This document shows, in pieces, positions 6,492 through 13,884 of a stretch of 16,832 nt of DNA (positions within the stretch are counted from its first letter, which is position 1; each line of letters starts with the position of its first letter). This DNA is from RQOF01 sp964461135 (GTDB taxonomy: Bacteria; Calditrichota; Calditrichia; RBG-13-44-9). The notes below the pieces were generated by a model. That model did no database searches. It was not told the DNA's origin and saw only the letters and a list, made by a program, of their open reading frames with translations. The translations under genes were made by a program, and so were the position numbers. Location of the stretch: NCBI GenBank assembly GCA_964461135.1, contig CAYWTB010000094.1, forward strand, positions 1 through 16,832. The letters are read 5' to 3'.

Positions 6492-7493
6492 ATGAAAGGA
6501 CATGGGAAAAAAGAGGTTATTGTGCTGGTGGGACCCACCGGGGTTGGAAAAACGGCATTGAGTTCGATCCTGGCGGAAAAGCTTCCGGTTGAAATTATAT
6601 CGGCCGATTCCCGGCAGATTTATAAATATCTGAATATCGGTACGGCAAAGCCTTCTCCTCAATTGCTGTCCTGTATTCCGCATCAGTTTGTGGACATTCT
6701 TGAACTGCATGAATATTACAGTGCGGGCCGCTTCGGACAGGAAGCTCGGCAGGTAATTAAGGAAATATTTTTGCGTAAAAATGTACCACTGGTGGTGGGG
6801 GGATCCGGTTTATATGTCAAAGCCCTTAGCGAGGGATTTTTTTCCGAAGACGTTCAGAATTTTAAAGTCCGTGAATTATTGAGAAAGCGCCTGGAAAAAG
6901 AGGGATCACTTTCCCTTTACAAGGATCTGGAGCGGGTGGATCCTGAAAGTGCCTCAAGGATTCATACCAATAACGGAAAACGTATCATACGGGCGCTGGA
7001 AGTGTACCTGAGTACCGGAGAATGCCTCTCCGAGCTTCACCGTAAGAAGATACCATTGCCTGATTTTACTGTGAGAAAATTCGGATTGCTGAAGGAACGT
7101 AGAAATTTGTACCAGGCGATTAATGAACGCGTGGAACAGATGTTTCGTGAGGGACTTATAGCAGAAGTTGCCGGAATTCTGGACATGGGATATGAAAAAA
7201 ATTTGAACAGTTTAAATACCGTGGGTTATAAAGAGGTAATTAACTATCTGGAAGGCTTAATCGATTATGAAACCTGTATGGAACAGGTCAAGAAAAATTC
7301 ACGAAATTATGCTAAACGGCAGTTAACATGGTTCCGGGCAGATCAGAACATTCGCTGGTTCATGCTGGATAACAGGACGGGCCTGCATGATGTGGCAGCA
7401 GAAATAATCAAAACCTGCTGTAAAGTGAATAATCATGAAACCTCAGACGCCAATGACTCATCTCCCTCATCTCCGTCGAAAGAATGGAAATAA
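6492..7493 (+). CDS. miaA: tRNA dimethylallyltransferase MiaA
   Basis: A 333-aa enzyme that transfers dimethylallyl from DMAPP to N6 of adenosine 37 in tRNAs reading codons that begin with U. Visible are the P-loop GPTGVGKT (14-21), the ISADSRQIY segment (36-44) with the conserved Asp-Ser-Arg-Gln, IGTAKP (49-54), GGSGLYVKAL (103-112) and NGKRIIRALEVY. Towards the C-terminus come NTVGYKEV and NYAKRQLTWFR. The usual Asp before the RxxRALE signature appears as Asn-Gly here, a minor deviation. The C-terminus ends in a Ser/Pro/Asp-rich tail. The gene starts 2 nt after mutL with AAAGGAT inside the mutL end acting as RBS; mutL-miaA pairing is a common bacterial arrangement. Confidence 0.95.
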   Translation: MKGHGKKEVIVLVGPTGVGKTALSSILAEKLPVEIISADSRQIYKYLNIGTAKPSPQLLSCIPHQFVDILELHEYYSAGRFGQEARQVIKEIFLRKNVPLVVGGSGLYVKALSEGFFSEDVQNFKVRELLRKRLEKEGSLSLYKDLERVDPESASRIHTNNGKRIIRALEVYLSTGECLSELHRKKIPLPDFTVRKFGLLKERRNLYQAINERVEQMFREGLIAEVAGILDMGYEKNLNSLNTVGYKEVINYLEGLIDYETCMEQVKKNSRNYAKRQLTWFRADQNIRWFMLDNRTGLHDVAAEIIKTCCKVNNHETSDANDSSPSSPSKEWK

Positions 7494-7525
7494 ATAGCGG
7501 GGAGTAATATTAACCGGGTGATGCT

Positions 7526-8440
7526 TTGAAAAATATCCGTTTTATAGTCAATCCGAAATCAGGTGTGAATCGCAATCCCAGGCGAATTGTGAAGTGGATC
7601 CAGAAAGTGTGCCATGAACATAAAATTGATCATGAGGTGGTTTATACCGGGAATCCCGGCCATGCCACAGACCTGGCACATGAAGCGATAGAAAAGGGCT
7701 TTGATATTGTGGCGGTGGTGGGTGGAGATGGAACCATAAACGAAGTCGGCCGGGGATTGTTACACAGCAAAGTAGCCTTGGCAGTTATTCCTTCGGGATC
7801 GGGTAACGGTTTTGCTCGGAACTTTAAAATCCCCTTGGAACAATACCGTTCAATCAAAATGCTGACATCTCCCAGGATAATTACCATAGATTCCGGCAGA
7901 ATCAATAAGCACCAGTTTTTCAATGTGGCTGGTTTCGGACTGGATGCCAACATCAGCCAGAATTTTGAGGAATTCGGCATTCGCGGACCATTACCCTATT
8001 TCCTGGTGGGAACCCGTTCATTCCTCAACTATCAGCCCGAGCCGGTTACTTTATACATCGATGACCGCAGAATAGAATTATCACCACTGCTGGTCAGCAT
8101 TGCCAATGCTCCCGAATATGGAAACGGCGCCATAATCGCTCCGGCGGCCTGTCCCGATGACGGGATTCTGGATATTACCATTCTTGATTATATGCCGGTC
8201 TGGAAAGCGGTACCGAATCTCTACCGCCTGTTTAATGGTACCATAGATCAGGTGGAGGGTTTTCATTCTTTCAGGGCAAAATCTGTGGTGATAGAACGTC
8301 CTGCCCCCGGCGCCATTCATACCGACGGCAATCCACACCAGGAAAAAGCGGAATTACAGGTGGAAATTATTCCCTCTTCGCTCCGGGTGGTTGTGGGACC
8401 CCGCTTCAATAGCTCGAAATCGGAATCTCGCCGTTCCTGA
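7526..8440 (+). CDS. Diacylglycerol kinase family lipid kinase (YegS/BmrU-like)
   Basis: A 304-aa DAGK-catalytic-domain protein. The nucleotide-binding N-terminal domain begins IRFIVNPKSG and carries GGDGTINEV (66-74) and AVIPSGSGNGFAR (86-98). The C-terminal beta-sandwich begins at GFGLDA (136-141). The family phosphorylates diacylglycerol or related lipids at the inner membrane face; the exact lipid cannot be assigned. TTG 7526 is the only start compatible with the family N-terminus, as an in-frame stop lies at 7511. A weak GGGTG precedes it. The gene ends 17 bp from the stop of a convergent nucleosidase gene and is the last of the + strand run that includes mutL and miaA. Confidence 0.9.
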   Translation: MKNIRFIVNPKSGVNRNPRRIVKWIQKVCHEHKIDHEVVYTGNPGHATDLAHEAIEKGFDIVAVVGGDGTINEVGRGLLHSKVALAVIPSGSGNGFARNFKIPLEQYRSIKMLTSPRIITIDSGRINKHQFFNVAGFGLDANISQNFEEFGIRGPLPYFLVGTRSFLNYQPEPVTLYIDDRRIELSPLLVSIANAPEYGNGAIIAPAACPDDGILDITILDYMPVWKAVPNLYRLFNGTIDQVEGFHSFRAKSVVIERPAPGAIHTDGNPHQEKAELQVEIIPSSLRVVVGPRFNSSKSESRRS

Positions 8441-8457
8441 AATTATTGAAAGATCCT

Positions 8458-9135
8458 TTATTTTTCCAGCAATTGCAGTAGAAAATCCAGCATATGGCCG
8501 ATGTGTTTCTGCCAGTGCTTTTTATTGGTTTTTACTCTACTGAGGCTGTTTTTGTCTGCATGGTCGGAGACAAGTTTTAACAAAAGGCAGGGTATGGAAT
8601 ACGCAGCCGCTGCCTTGAGGATAGAATAGCTTTCCATATCCACCAGATGACAATCGGTTGTCTTTAGCAGCGTCTCTCTTTCTGCCTTATTCAATACCGG
8701 CCGGTGAACAGTGAGAAGGTTCCGGGGTGGAAATCTGTCCAGCAAGGATCTGGGAATAATTCGTGGTAGTTCCGTTACCAGCTTTTCCGTGGAACCCAGT
8801 ATTTGAACACTTTTGATTGAATATGCCTTATACAGGGGAATATTGTCATCCAGAGCGCCACAAATGCCGAAGTTGATGACCAGTAACGGGCTGAGATCTT
8901 TAAAGATGGTTGTCAGCCTGGTGTGAGTATGCAGTGGGCCGGGACCGGTTTCCAGCAGAAAAACAGGGAAAGCATCCCGGCGGAAAAGGGTAAACCCGGA
9001 ATCCTTCTTTATCCGGGTCATCGCTATGCGCTCAAAAAGCGGTATCGCTTCCTGATGAAGGGCGGTAATAAAAAGAAGGGGAATTATTCCGGGCTTAAAT
9101 GACTTGAATAAATGCTTGGCCGGTTGATTATTCAT
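8458..9135 (-). CDS. Nucleosidase, MTAN / futalosine hydrolase superfamily
   Basis: A 225-aa protein of the PNP/UDP phosphorylase superfamily. FITALHQEA (22-30) aligns with the N-terminal strand of MTA/SAH nucleosidase, with E29 at the catalytic Glu12 position. INFGICGAL (87-95) matches the NxGxxGxL loop. VDMESYSI (165-172) holds the Met-Glu pair that binds ribose, and KLVSDHAD (187-194) holds the base-protonating Asp (D191). The segment after the glycine loop is shorter than in standard MTAN, so futalosine hydrolase (MqnB) or a hopanoid-type nucleosidase is equally possible. The start is uncertain: ATG 9135 is preferred over an upstream TTG at 9147, and neither has a clear RBS. It stands alone, opposite in direction to both neighbours. 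Confidence 0.78.
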   Translation of the reverse strand: MNNQPAKHLFKSFKPGIIPLLFITALHQEAIPLFERIAMTRIKKDSGFTLFRRDAFPVFLLETGPGPLHTHTRLTTIFKDLSPLLVINFGICGALDDNIPLYKAYSIKSVQILGSTEKLVTELPRIIPRSLLDRFPPRNLLTVHRPVLNKAERETLLKTTDCHLVDMESYSILKAAAAYSIPCLLLKLVSDHADKNSLSRVKTNKKHWQKHIGHMLDFLLQLLEK

Positions 9136-9500
9136 ATGATAAATCAATTTTTTATTTGAATATGAATAAAATCTCCAGTAAACTAAATGTCAGTTTTGTA
9201 TATGATTTTGGACCTGTTAAAAACAGAAAGATACCCATCCGGATGATGCCGCGTTAAGCAATTCCTTTGATTATAAAAATAACAGATGGGTTCCATGTAA
9301 ACAAGATCAGTTTGTCAGAGATAATGATTTATAGACAGTGCAGAGCTGGTCGGGTTGTGTTTCCGGCCAAAGCAGCGGAACAGGCAGTAGTGTTAACTGT
9401 GTTTTAAAAAATTTTTTTATATTTTAACTTTGCCCTATTGTTAATTTGCGATGTTGCTGTTAACAATATACTGTACTTAAAAAGAAGGATGATATTGCAT
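9136..9500. other. Divergent spacer between nucleosidase and dut
   Basis: No gene is seen in these 365 bp. They must hold promoters for both flanking genes. CATCCGGATG at 9236-9245 is an exact 10-bp palindrome, a possible dimeric-regulator site. Near dut the DNA becomes very AT-rich (9400-9430). Confidence 0.5.
9398..9432 (+). promoter_or_regulatory. Possible FCB-type promoter for dut
   Basis: TAACTTTG at 9425-9432 fits the TAnnTTTG -7 element known from Bacteroidota promoters. A poor TGTG lies at 9398-9401 in the -33 region with a somewhat long spacer. An alternative is TATACT (9467-9472), a sigma70-like -10 box with TTGCGA 15 bp upstream. Either would place the transcript start before the dut RBS AAGGA (9485-9489). 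Confidence 0.3.
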
Positions 9501-9968
9501 ATGAAGGTACGAATTTATCGGAAAGATAAAGATATTCCGCTGCCCCGCCGCCAGACCGGGCACTCGGTGGGTTTGGATGTCCATTCAGCAGCCGAGGTGG
9601 AACTCTGGCCGGGGAAGATTACCCTGGTACCTACAGGTTTGATAATAGAATCACCCGCCGGCTACTTTTTTAAAATATTTATTAGGAGCGGTTTTGCAAT
9701 AAAGAACGGGATCAGTCTGGCAAACGATGTGGGAATTGTGGACGAGGATTATTGCGGGCCTGAAGACGAGGTGAAAATTGGTCTGGTAAGACATTATAAT
9801 CCGCTCGATCCCCAGGGGAATCAGCCTCTGGTTATTAAAAAGGGCACCCGGATAGCCCAGATCATCTTTGAAAAAATTATACTGAATGAGGTGGAATGGG
9901 AAGAGCAGGATAGCCCGGATTTTGCCGGAGAATCCCGCGGCGGATTTGGTTCCACCGGTGCCCGCTGA
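9501..9968 (+). CDS. dut: Deoxyuridine 5'-triphosphate nucleotidohydrolase (dUTPase)
   Basis: A 155-aa trimeric-type dUTPase that splits dUTP to dUMP and pyrophosphate, keeping uracil out of DNA and feeding dTMP synthesis. All five family motifs are in order: SVGLDVHSA (22-30), IRSGFAIKNG (61-70), NDVGIVDEDYCGPED (75-89) with catalytic D81, GTRIAQIIF (115-123), and SRGGFGSTG (145-153) at the C-terminus, which closes over the active site. The CGPED form of motif III is a recognised variant of the usual RGE. ATG 9501 is chosen because AAGGA (9485-9489) precedes it and the family N-terminus begins there; the frame stays open further upstream. The gene converges with the next one, 8 bp away. Confidence 0.94.
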   Translation: MKVRIYRKDKDIPLPRRQTGHSVGLDVHSAAEVELWPGKITLVPTGLIIESPAGYFFKIFIRSGFAIKNGISLANDVGIVDEDYCGPEDEVKIGLVRHYNPLDPQGNQPLVIKKGTRIAQIIFEKIILNEVEWEEQDSPDFAGESRGGFGSTGAR

Positions 9969-9976
9969 TTGATTAT

Positions 9977-10930
9977 TTAGAGGGAACCGGAAACTCCGAT
10001 CCGGTTCTGACTTCCCAGATCACCGAAATTAGAGTAGGAATAGTCCAGTCTAAGTTTCTGCCAGAAAACACCAAGCCCCAGAGAAAATCCGCTGAGGATG
10101 GTTCTCCCGACCGGTTTTACATCCTGATTGATCTGATTTTGATATCCCAGCCGGAATTTCAGGATTTGGCTGATATCAAACTCACCCCCAATGGCAAATC
10201 TCTTGAGAAAATCAGTGGCATTATCTCCGCTTACGGTGATATCCTGCAAACTTCCGGTAAGGAGCAAAGGCAGGTGTGCCAGCCGTTTAGCAAATCCGAA
10301 TTGAACCACCAGCGGGAGTTTTTCTGTTTTTGAGGTATAATTATTGACGGTCTTCCCCAGGTTAAGCATGGAAAATCCCAAGGTCAGATCATTGATTCCC
10401 GGCACGGTATAAATGAGTCCGGCGTCCAGCGCCAGCGCTGAGGCATTATAAGTATCCAGCGATGAATAAAGGAATTTCATTCCCAGGCCGTAATCGAAAC
10501 CTTCTCCCAGGTGATTACTGAAACCTGTTATGAGTGCAAATTCCGAGGCATGTACGATCCGGCCGGTCTCTATTCCGAATTCATCGGTTTCAGTGAAAGA
10601 TCCGTAATTAAAATACAAAAGTCCTGCATAAACATTGCCTAATTTTCGGACCGGTTGAGCGTAAGCCAGTTGTCCCGCTTTGAAGTCGAGTAAATGATCC
10701 ACATAATTAATGTCCCATTGCCGTATGGAGTACCCGGCAAGGGCAGCGGGATTATAGAGAATTCCGTGAATGTCATCCTTTATGGCCATCAGGTTTCCTC
10801 CCATGGCCGCCCCCCTGGGGCTATACTGACTTCTTAAAAATTCAAAACTTGTTGTACCTGCAGATTGGGAATGAACCTTCAATAGGGGAAGAAGCACCAG
10901 AACCAGCGTAATTTTATACATAATTCTCAT
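9977..10930 (-). CDS. PorV/PorQ-like outer-membrane beta-barrel protein
   Basis: A 317-aa exported protein with a signal peptide (residues 1 to about 21; hydrophobic core ITLVLVLLPLL). The mature protein begins near QSAGTTSFEFL. The region FLRSQYSPRGAAMGGN, followed by DDIHGILYNPAALAG, is the typical N-terminal signature of the PorV/PorQ (UPF0164-like) family. The rest is a series of amphipathic strands ending in a C-terminal strand. In Bacteroidota, PorV and PorQ serve type IX secretion; in related phyla many paralogs exist with unknown jobs, so a type IX role is not claimed. ATG 10930 has GGAG about 7 nt upstream. It lies 92 bp after murI on the same strand and may have its own promoter. 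Confidence 0.82.
   Translation of the reverse strand: MRIMYKITLVLVLLPLLKVHSQSAGTTSFEFLRSQYSPRGAAMGGNLMAIKDDIHGILYNPAALAGYSIRQWDINYVDHLLDFKAGQLAYAQPVRKLGNVYAGLLYFNYGSFTETDEFGIETGRIVHASEFALITGFSNHLGEGFDYGLGMKFLYSSLDTYNASALALDAGLIYTVPGINDLTLGFSMLNLGKTVNNYTSKTEKLPLVVQFGFAKRLAHLPLLLTGSLQDITVSGDNATDFLKRFAIGGEFDISQILKFRLGYQNQINQDVKPVGRTILSGFSLGLGVFWQKLRLDYSYSNFGDLGSQNRIGVSGSL
9984..10007. terminator. Inverted repeat at the dut / PorV-PorQ convergence
   Basis: GAACCGG (9984-9990) and CCGGTTC (10001-10007) form an exact 7-bp stem with a 10-nt loop, inside the last codons of the - strand gene and just past the dut stop. Position suggests a shared bidirectional terminator, but neither side has a clean U-run. 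Confidence 0.3.
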
Positions 10931-11022
10931 AAGATGCTCCGATAAGTCTTCTTAGTGATAGTGAAATCGGGTTATTTTTGTTCCCCGGGATAAATTAGTT
11001 TACTGCCTGTCCTGATATCAAT

Positions 11023-11913
11023 TTAGAAAATTTTTGACAGCTTTTTCTGATACTTTTTCCAGAATTCCTCACCCTTACCCATCAGGTAGTTGTCAAAATT
11101 GACCGTCTCCACATGAGGAACACTGCGTTCCAGGAACCGTTCGGCGATCTCCTGGAATTTATAGGGCATATCGCTCAGGTAAAAATAATTTTTTGCAATG
11201 CGGGACTGTTTTGCCAGCATTCCATTGTCTCTGAGAATATTTTCGACCGAAACAGCGGTTTCCACACCACTGTCCACTAATTTTACACCCTGTCCTACCG
11301 TTTTCTGGATGGCATTTTTCAACAGGGGATAGTGAGTGCATCCAAGAATTAAGGTATCTATTCCGTTCTCCTTCAGGTTGTGAAGATAGCGTTTTGCGAT
11401 AAGATAGGTGGTTTCATCTTCCGTCCATCCCTCTTCCACCAGGGGAACAAAAAGGGGACAGGCCCGGGAAAGCACCTGGGTATCCCCGGAAATTTTTATG
11501 ATTTCTTTCTGATAACTGCTGCTGCGGATGGTAGCTGCAGTGCCGATGACCCCGATTTTTCTTTTGCGGGAATATCTTACAGCAGCCAGGGCGCCGGGTT
11601 CAATAACACCAATTATCGGCACATCCAGAACAGCTTTAAGCATGGGAACAGCAATGGCTGAAGCCGTGTTGCAGGCCACCACAATTATTTTCACATTTTT
11701 GTCCAGCAGGAAGATAGAGTCTTCCAGTGCAAAACGCCGCACAATTTCTTCTGACTTGGTACCATAAGGAATTCTGGCGGTATCACCAAAATAAATTATA
11801 CTTTCAAAAGGCAGTTTTTTAATTAATTGTTTGACTACGGTCAGGCCGCCTACACCGGAATCAAAAACACCTATGGGCCGGTTGTCAAAATTTTCGTTTT
11901 CAGGAATGTTCAT
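11023..11913 (-). CDS. murI: Glutamate racemase
   Basis: A 296-aa cofactor-independent racemase that makes D-glutamate for peptidoglycan in the cytoplasm. The two-cysteine mechanism is visible: C81 in VACNTASA and C192 in GCTHYPLL, with H194. D18 and S19 lie in FDSGVGGLTV (17-26), and D44 is in GDTARIPYG (43-51). These are the substrate-binding motifs of the family, and the length is slightly above the usual 260-290. The C-terminal tail (about 270-296) is lysine-rich and unconserved. The start lies 54 bp after the amidase stop on the same strand, so the two wall genes probably share a transcript. No clear RBS precedes the ATG. Confidence 0.95.
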   Translation of the reverse strand: MNIPENENFDNRPIGVFDSGVGGLTVVKQLIKKLPFESIIYFGDTARIPYGTKSEEIVRRFALEDSIFLLDKNVKIIVVACNTASAIAVPMLKAVLDVPIIGVIEPGALAAVRYSRKRKIGVIGTAATIRSSSYQKEIIKISGDTQVLSRACPLFVPLVEEGWTEDETTYLIAKRYLHNLKENGIDTLILGCTHYPLLKNAIQKTVGQGVKLVDSGVETAVSVENILRDNGMLAKQSRIAKNYFYLSDMPYKFQEIAERFLERSVPHVETVNFDNYLMGKGEEFWKKYQKKLSKIF

Positions 11914-11967
11914 AGAGGCCGGTTAAGTTTGGATTTCGTTATATGAGTGATATGAATAACGGACAGC

Positions 11968-13575
11968 TCAGATGGTACTTTCATAATCGGTTTTGTAGCG
12001 TTGAAGACCATCGAATATACCCTTTGCGATTTTGTACTGATAAGAAGCAGTCTTCAATATTTTAAGATCATAGGAATTGGACAGAAAGCCCGTTTCTACC
12101 AGAATATTGGGCATGGTGGCTCCGACCAGCACCCAGAACGGACCCTGTTTTACACCTCTGTTTTTCAGATCCAGGCTCTGGATCTGTTTGTCAATACCCT
12201 GCTGAACCAACCCGGCCAGATATTCACTCTGCCGGGAGAAAGCGTTCTGAGCCATGGTTGCCAGTATAGTGTTAATTCCTTTATACTCCTGCCGGGTTTC
12301 GGCATCTTCAAATTTAATCACTTCATTTTCTTTCAGTACCACAGAGCGTGCCTGGTCACCTTTTTCCGGACCCAGGATGTAGGTCTCGAAGCCGCTGGCC
12401 CGCCGGTTGTCAATTGAGTTGGCATGAATACTGATGAACACTTTGCCATTATTCTCGTTGGCGGTTTTTGTACGTTTCTGCAACGGAATAAATTTATCCG
12501 AATCCCGGGTAAAAACAACCTTGACTTCCGGCATTTCCTTCTCAATGATTTTACCCAGTTTAAATGCTACCGCCAGGACGATATCCTTTTCGAAGGTTTT
12601 CTTATCCCGGCTTACGGTACCAGGATCTTTACCGCCATGCCCCGGGTCAATAACCACCACATCAATGAGCCATTTCCGGCGTTCTTCTTCCAGCTGCTGT
12701 TTGACTTCATCGGATGGTTCGCTTTCTTCCGCAAAATCATCCTCCTCCTTGGTCAGTTCATCTTTCGGCAGATCTTCATCGGTTCTTAATACCACCAGAA
12801 TTTCATTATTGTCGGGATTATGAATAATTTCCTGAGAGAGTGGTTCCTTCCGCAGGAAAAAGGCCAGACTGGCCAGCTCGGAGAACTGGAATGTTTTTAC
12901 CCGGCTAACCAGGCCGGCGGGCCGGGTCTTTGCGATACGCTCCTTATCTATTTTTCCGGTATATAAATCAACATGCAGCCAGCCGTATCGCATGTCCGCC
13001 GTTACTTCGCCCTCTTTAAAAGTCTTCAGAGTTCTTATGCGGATTACCGTGCCGTTTTCCCTCGCGGAAATCGTGACATCGGTAATGTTCACGTCTTTTT
13101 CGCTTATCCGCAGCGACTGTTGCGATTCATTATAGTCCAGATTTAAGGTTGTTCGCCGGTCGAGAAGGGGAAAGAAATATTTGACCGGAACGTGTATCTC
13201 GCCCTGCTCCCAGATAGCCTGGGCCGGCATTTGATAGGTCAGTTCATCCACAACCACAAAAGCATTGGCAGCCGTGACCACTACTTTATTTTTGAGAAGA
13301 TACAATACTATTTTTTTCTTGTCATCATTGAAATAGGTATGATATTGCAGTCCTTTTGCCAGTTTAACGGTGGATATGTAAGCCATCCCATTCTGCCACA
13401 GCAGTGGAATTGTAATAGAAGGCTTATTATCAATCTGAATGGTCAGCGTGGTGGAAGAATTATCGGTAGACTGGGAAGGGAGAACGCTGGCAACAATAGC
13501 GGCAAAGGTATTTTTTATTTCAAAAAAGACAAAGCCCAGAGACGGTAATAATTTCAGAAAAATTCTTCGATTCAT
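11968..13575 (-). CDS. N-acetylmuramoyl-L-alanine amidase (Amidase_3), Tat-type signal
   Basis: A 535-aa exported zinc amidase that cuts the bond between MurNAc and L-Ala of the stem peptide, a step in daughter-cell separation. The N-terminus MNRRIFLKLL matches the twin-arginine RRxFLK pattern, followed by a hydrophobic core to about residue 18. Residues about 40-160 resemble a copper-amine-oxidase-N-like (stalk) domain, and 165-265 an AMIN-like beta region. An acidic low-complexity linker (266-300) leads to the catalytic domain. There VVIDPGHGGKDPG gives H313, the EKD helix E329 and FISIHAN H384 as zinc ligands; E494 in ILVETGFLSN is catalytic. The protein should be active. No clear RBS is seen at ATG 13575. 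murI follows. Confidence 0.92.
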   Translation of the reverse strand: MNRRIFLKLLPSLGFVFFEIKNTFAAIVASVLPSQSTDNSSTTLTIQIDNKPSITIPLLWQNGMAYISTVKLAKGLQYHTYFNDDKKKIVLYLLKNKVVVTAANAFVVVDELTYQMPAQAIWEQGEIHVPVKYFFPLLDRRTTLNLDYNESQQSLRISEKDVNITDVTISARENGTVIRIRTLKTFKEGEVTADMRYGWLHVDLYTGKIDKERIAKTRPAGLVSRVKTFQFSELASLAFFLRKEPLSQEIIHNPDNNEILVVLRTDEDLPKDELTKEEDDFAEESEPSDEVKQQLEEERRKWLIDVVVIDPGHGGKDPGTVSRDKKTFEKDIVLAVAFKLGKIIEKEMPEVKVVFTRDSDKFIPLQKRTKTANENNGKVFISIHANSIDNRRASGFETYILGPEKGDQARSVVLKENEVIKFEDAETRQEYKGINTILATMAQNAFSRQSEYLAGLVQQGIDKQIQSLDLKNRGVKQGPFWVLVGATMPNILVETGFLSNSYDLKILKTASYQYKIAKGIFDGLQRYKTDYESTI

Positions 13576-13884
13576 GCCGGGTAATCAACAACCTAAATGA
13601 AAATCAAATTAACACAATTGCGTATTTATATCAACCCTAATAATTATCGGCCGTTTCTGCTTCTGGTGTGTCTGTAATTGATTTTATGTTTTCGATTCTT
13701 ATCATGAGAGTGATACAGTGTTTCAATTAAAACATGATTTAAAAACACAAATTACCGATCGGGTTCCCTGATTTTACTCTTTTTGTATTTTTCAAATATT
13801 ACCGGCATCTGGCTTTCTCCTCCAATGCCACTTATATCGCTGCCAGCCACGATCGGGGAAAAATCTGTTTTTCAATTCAGGGAG
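13576..13884. other. Spacer between tex and the amidase gene
   Basis: These 309 bp hold no gene on either strand. They must contain the amidase promoter (- strand) and any end signal for the tex transcript. I cannot point to a promoter or a hairpin plus U-run. The 8-mer CGATCGGG occurs twice (13756-13763 and 13850-13857), the first inside the palindrome CCGATCGG; significance is unclear. Confidence 0.5.

Noticed and set aside
9233..9291. ACCCATC...GATGGGT 7-bp inverted repeat with a 45-nt loop
   Set aside because: Short arms and a long loop make this likely chance; only the contained palindrome CATCCGGATG is mentioned.
9438..9500. Longer dut reading frame starting upstream
   Set aside because: AAGGA precedes ATG 9501, the dUTPase N-terminus begins there, and the extra codons lie in the promoter region.
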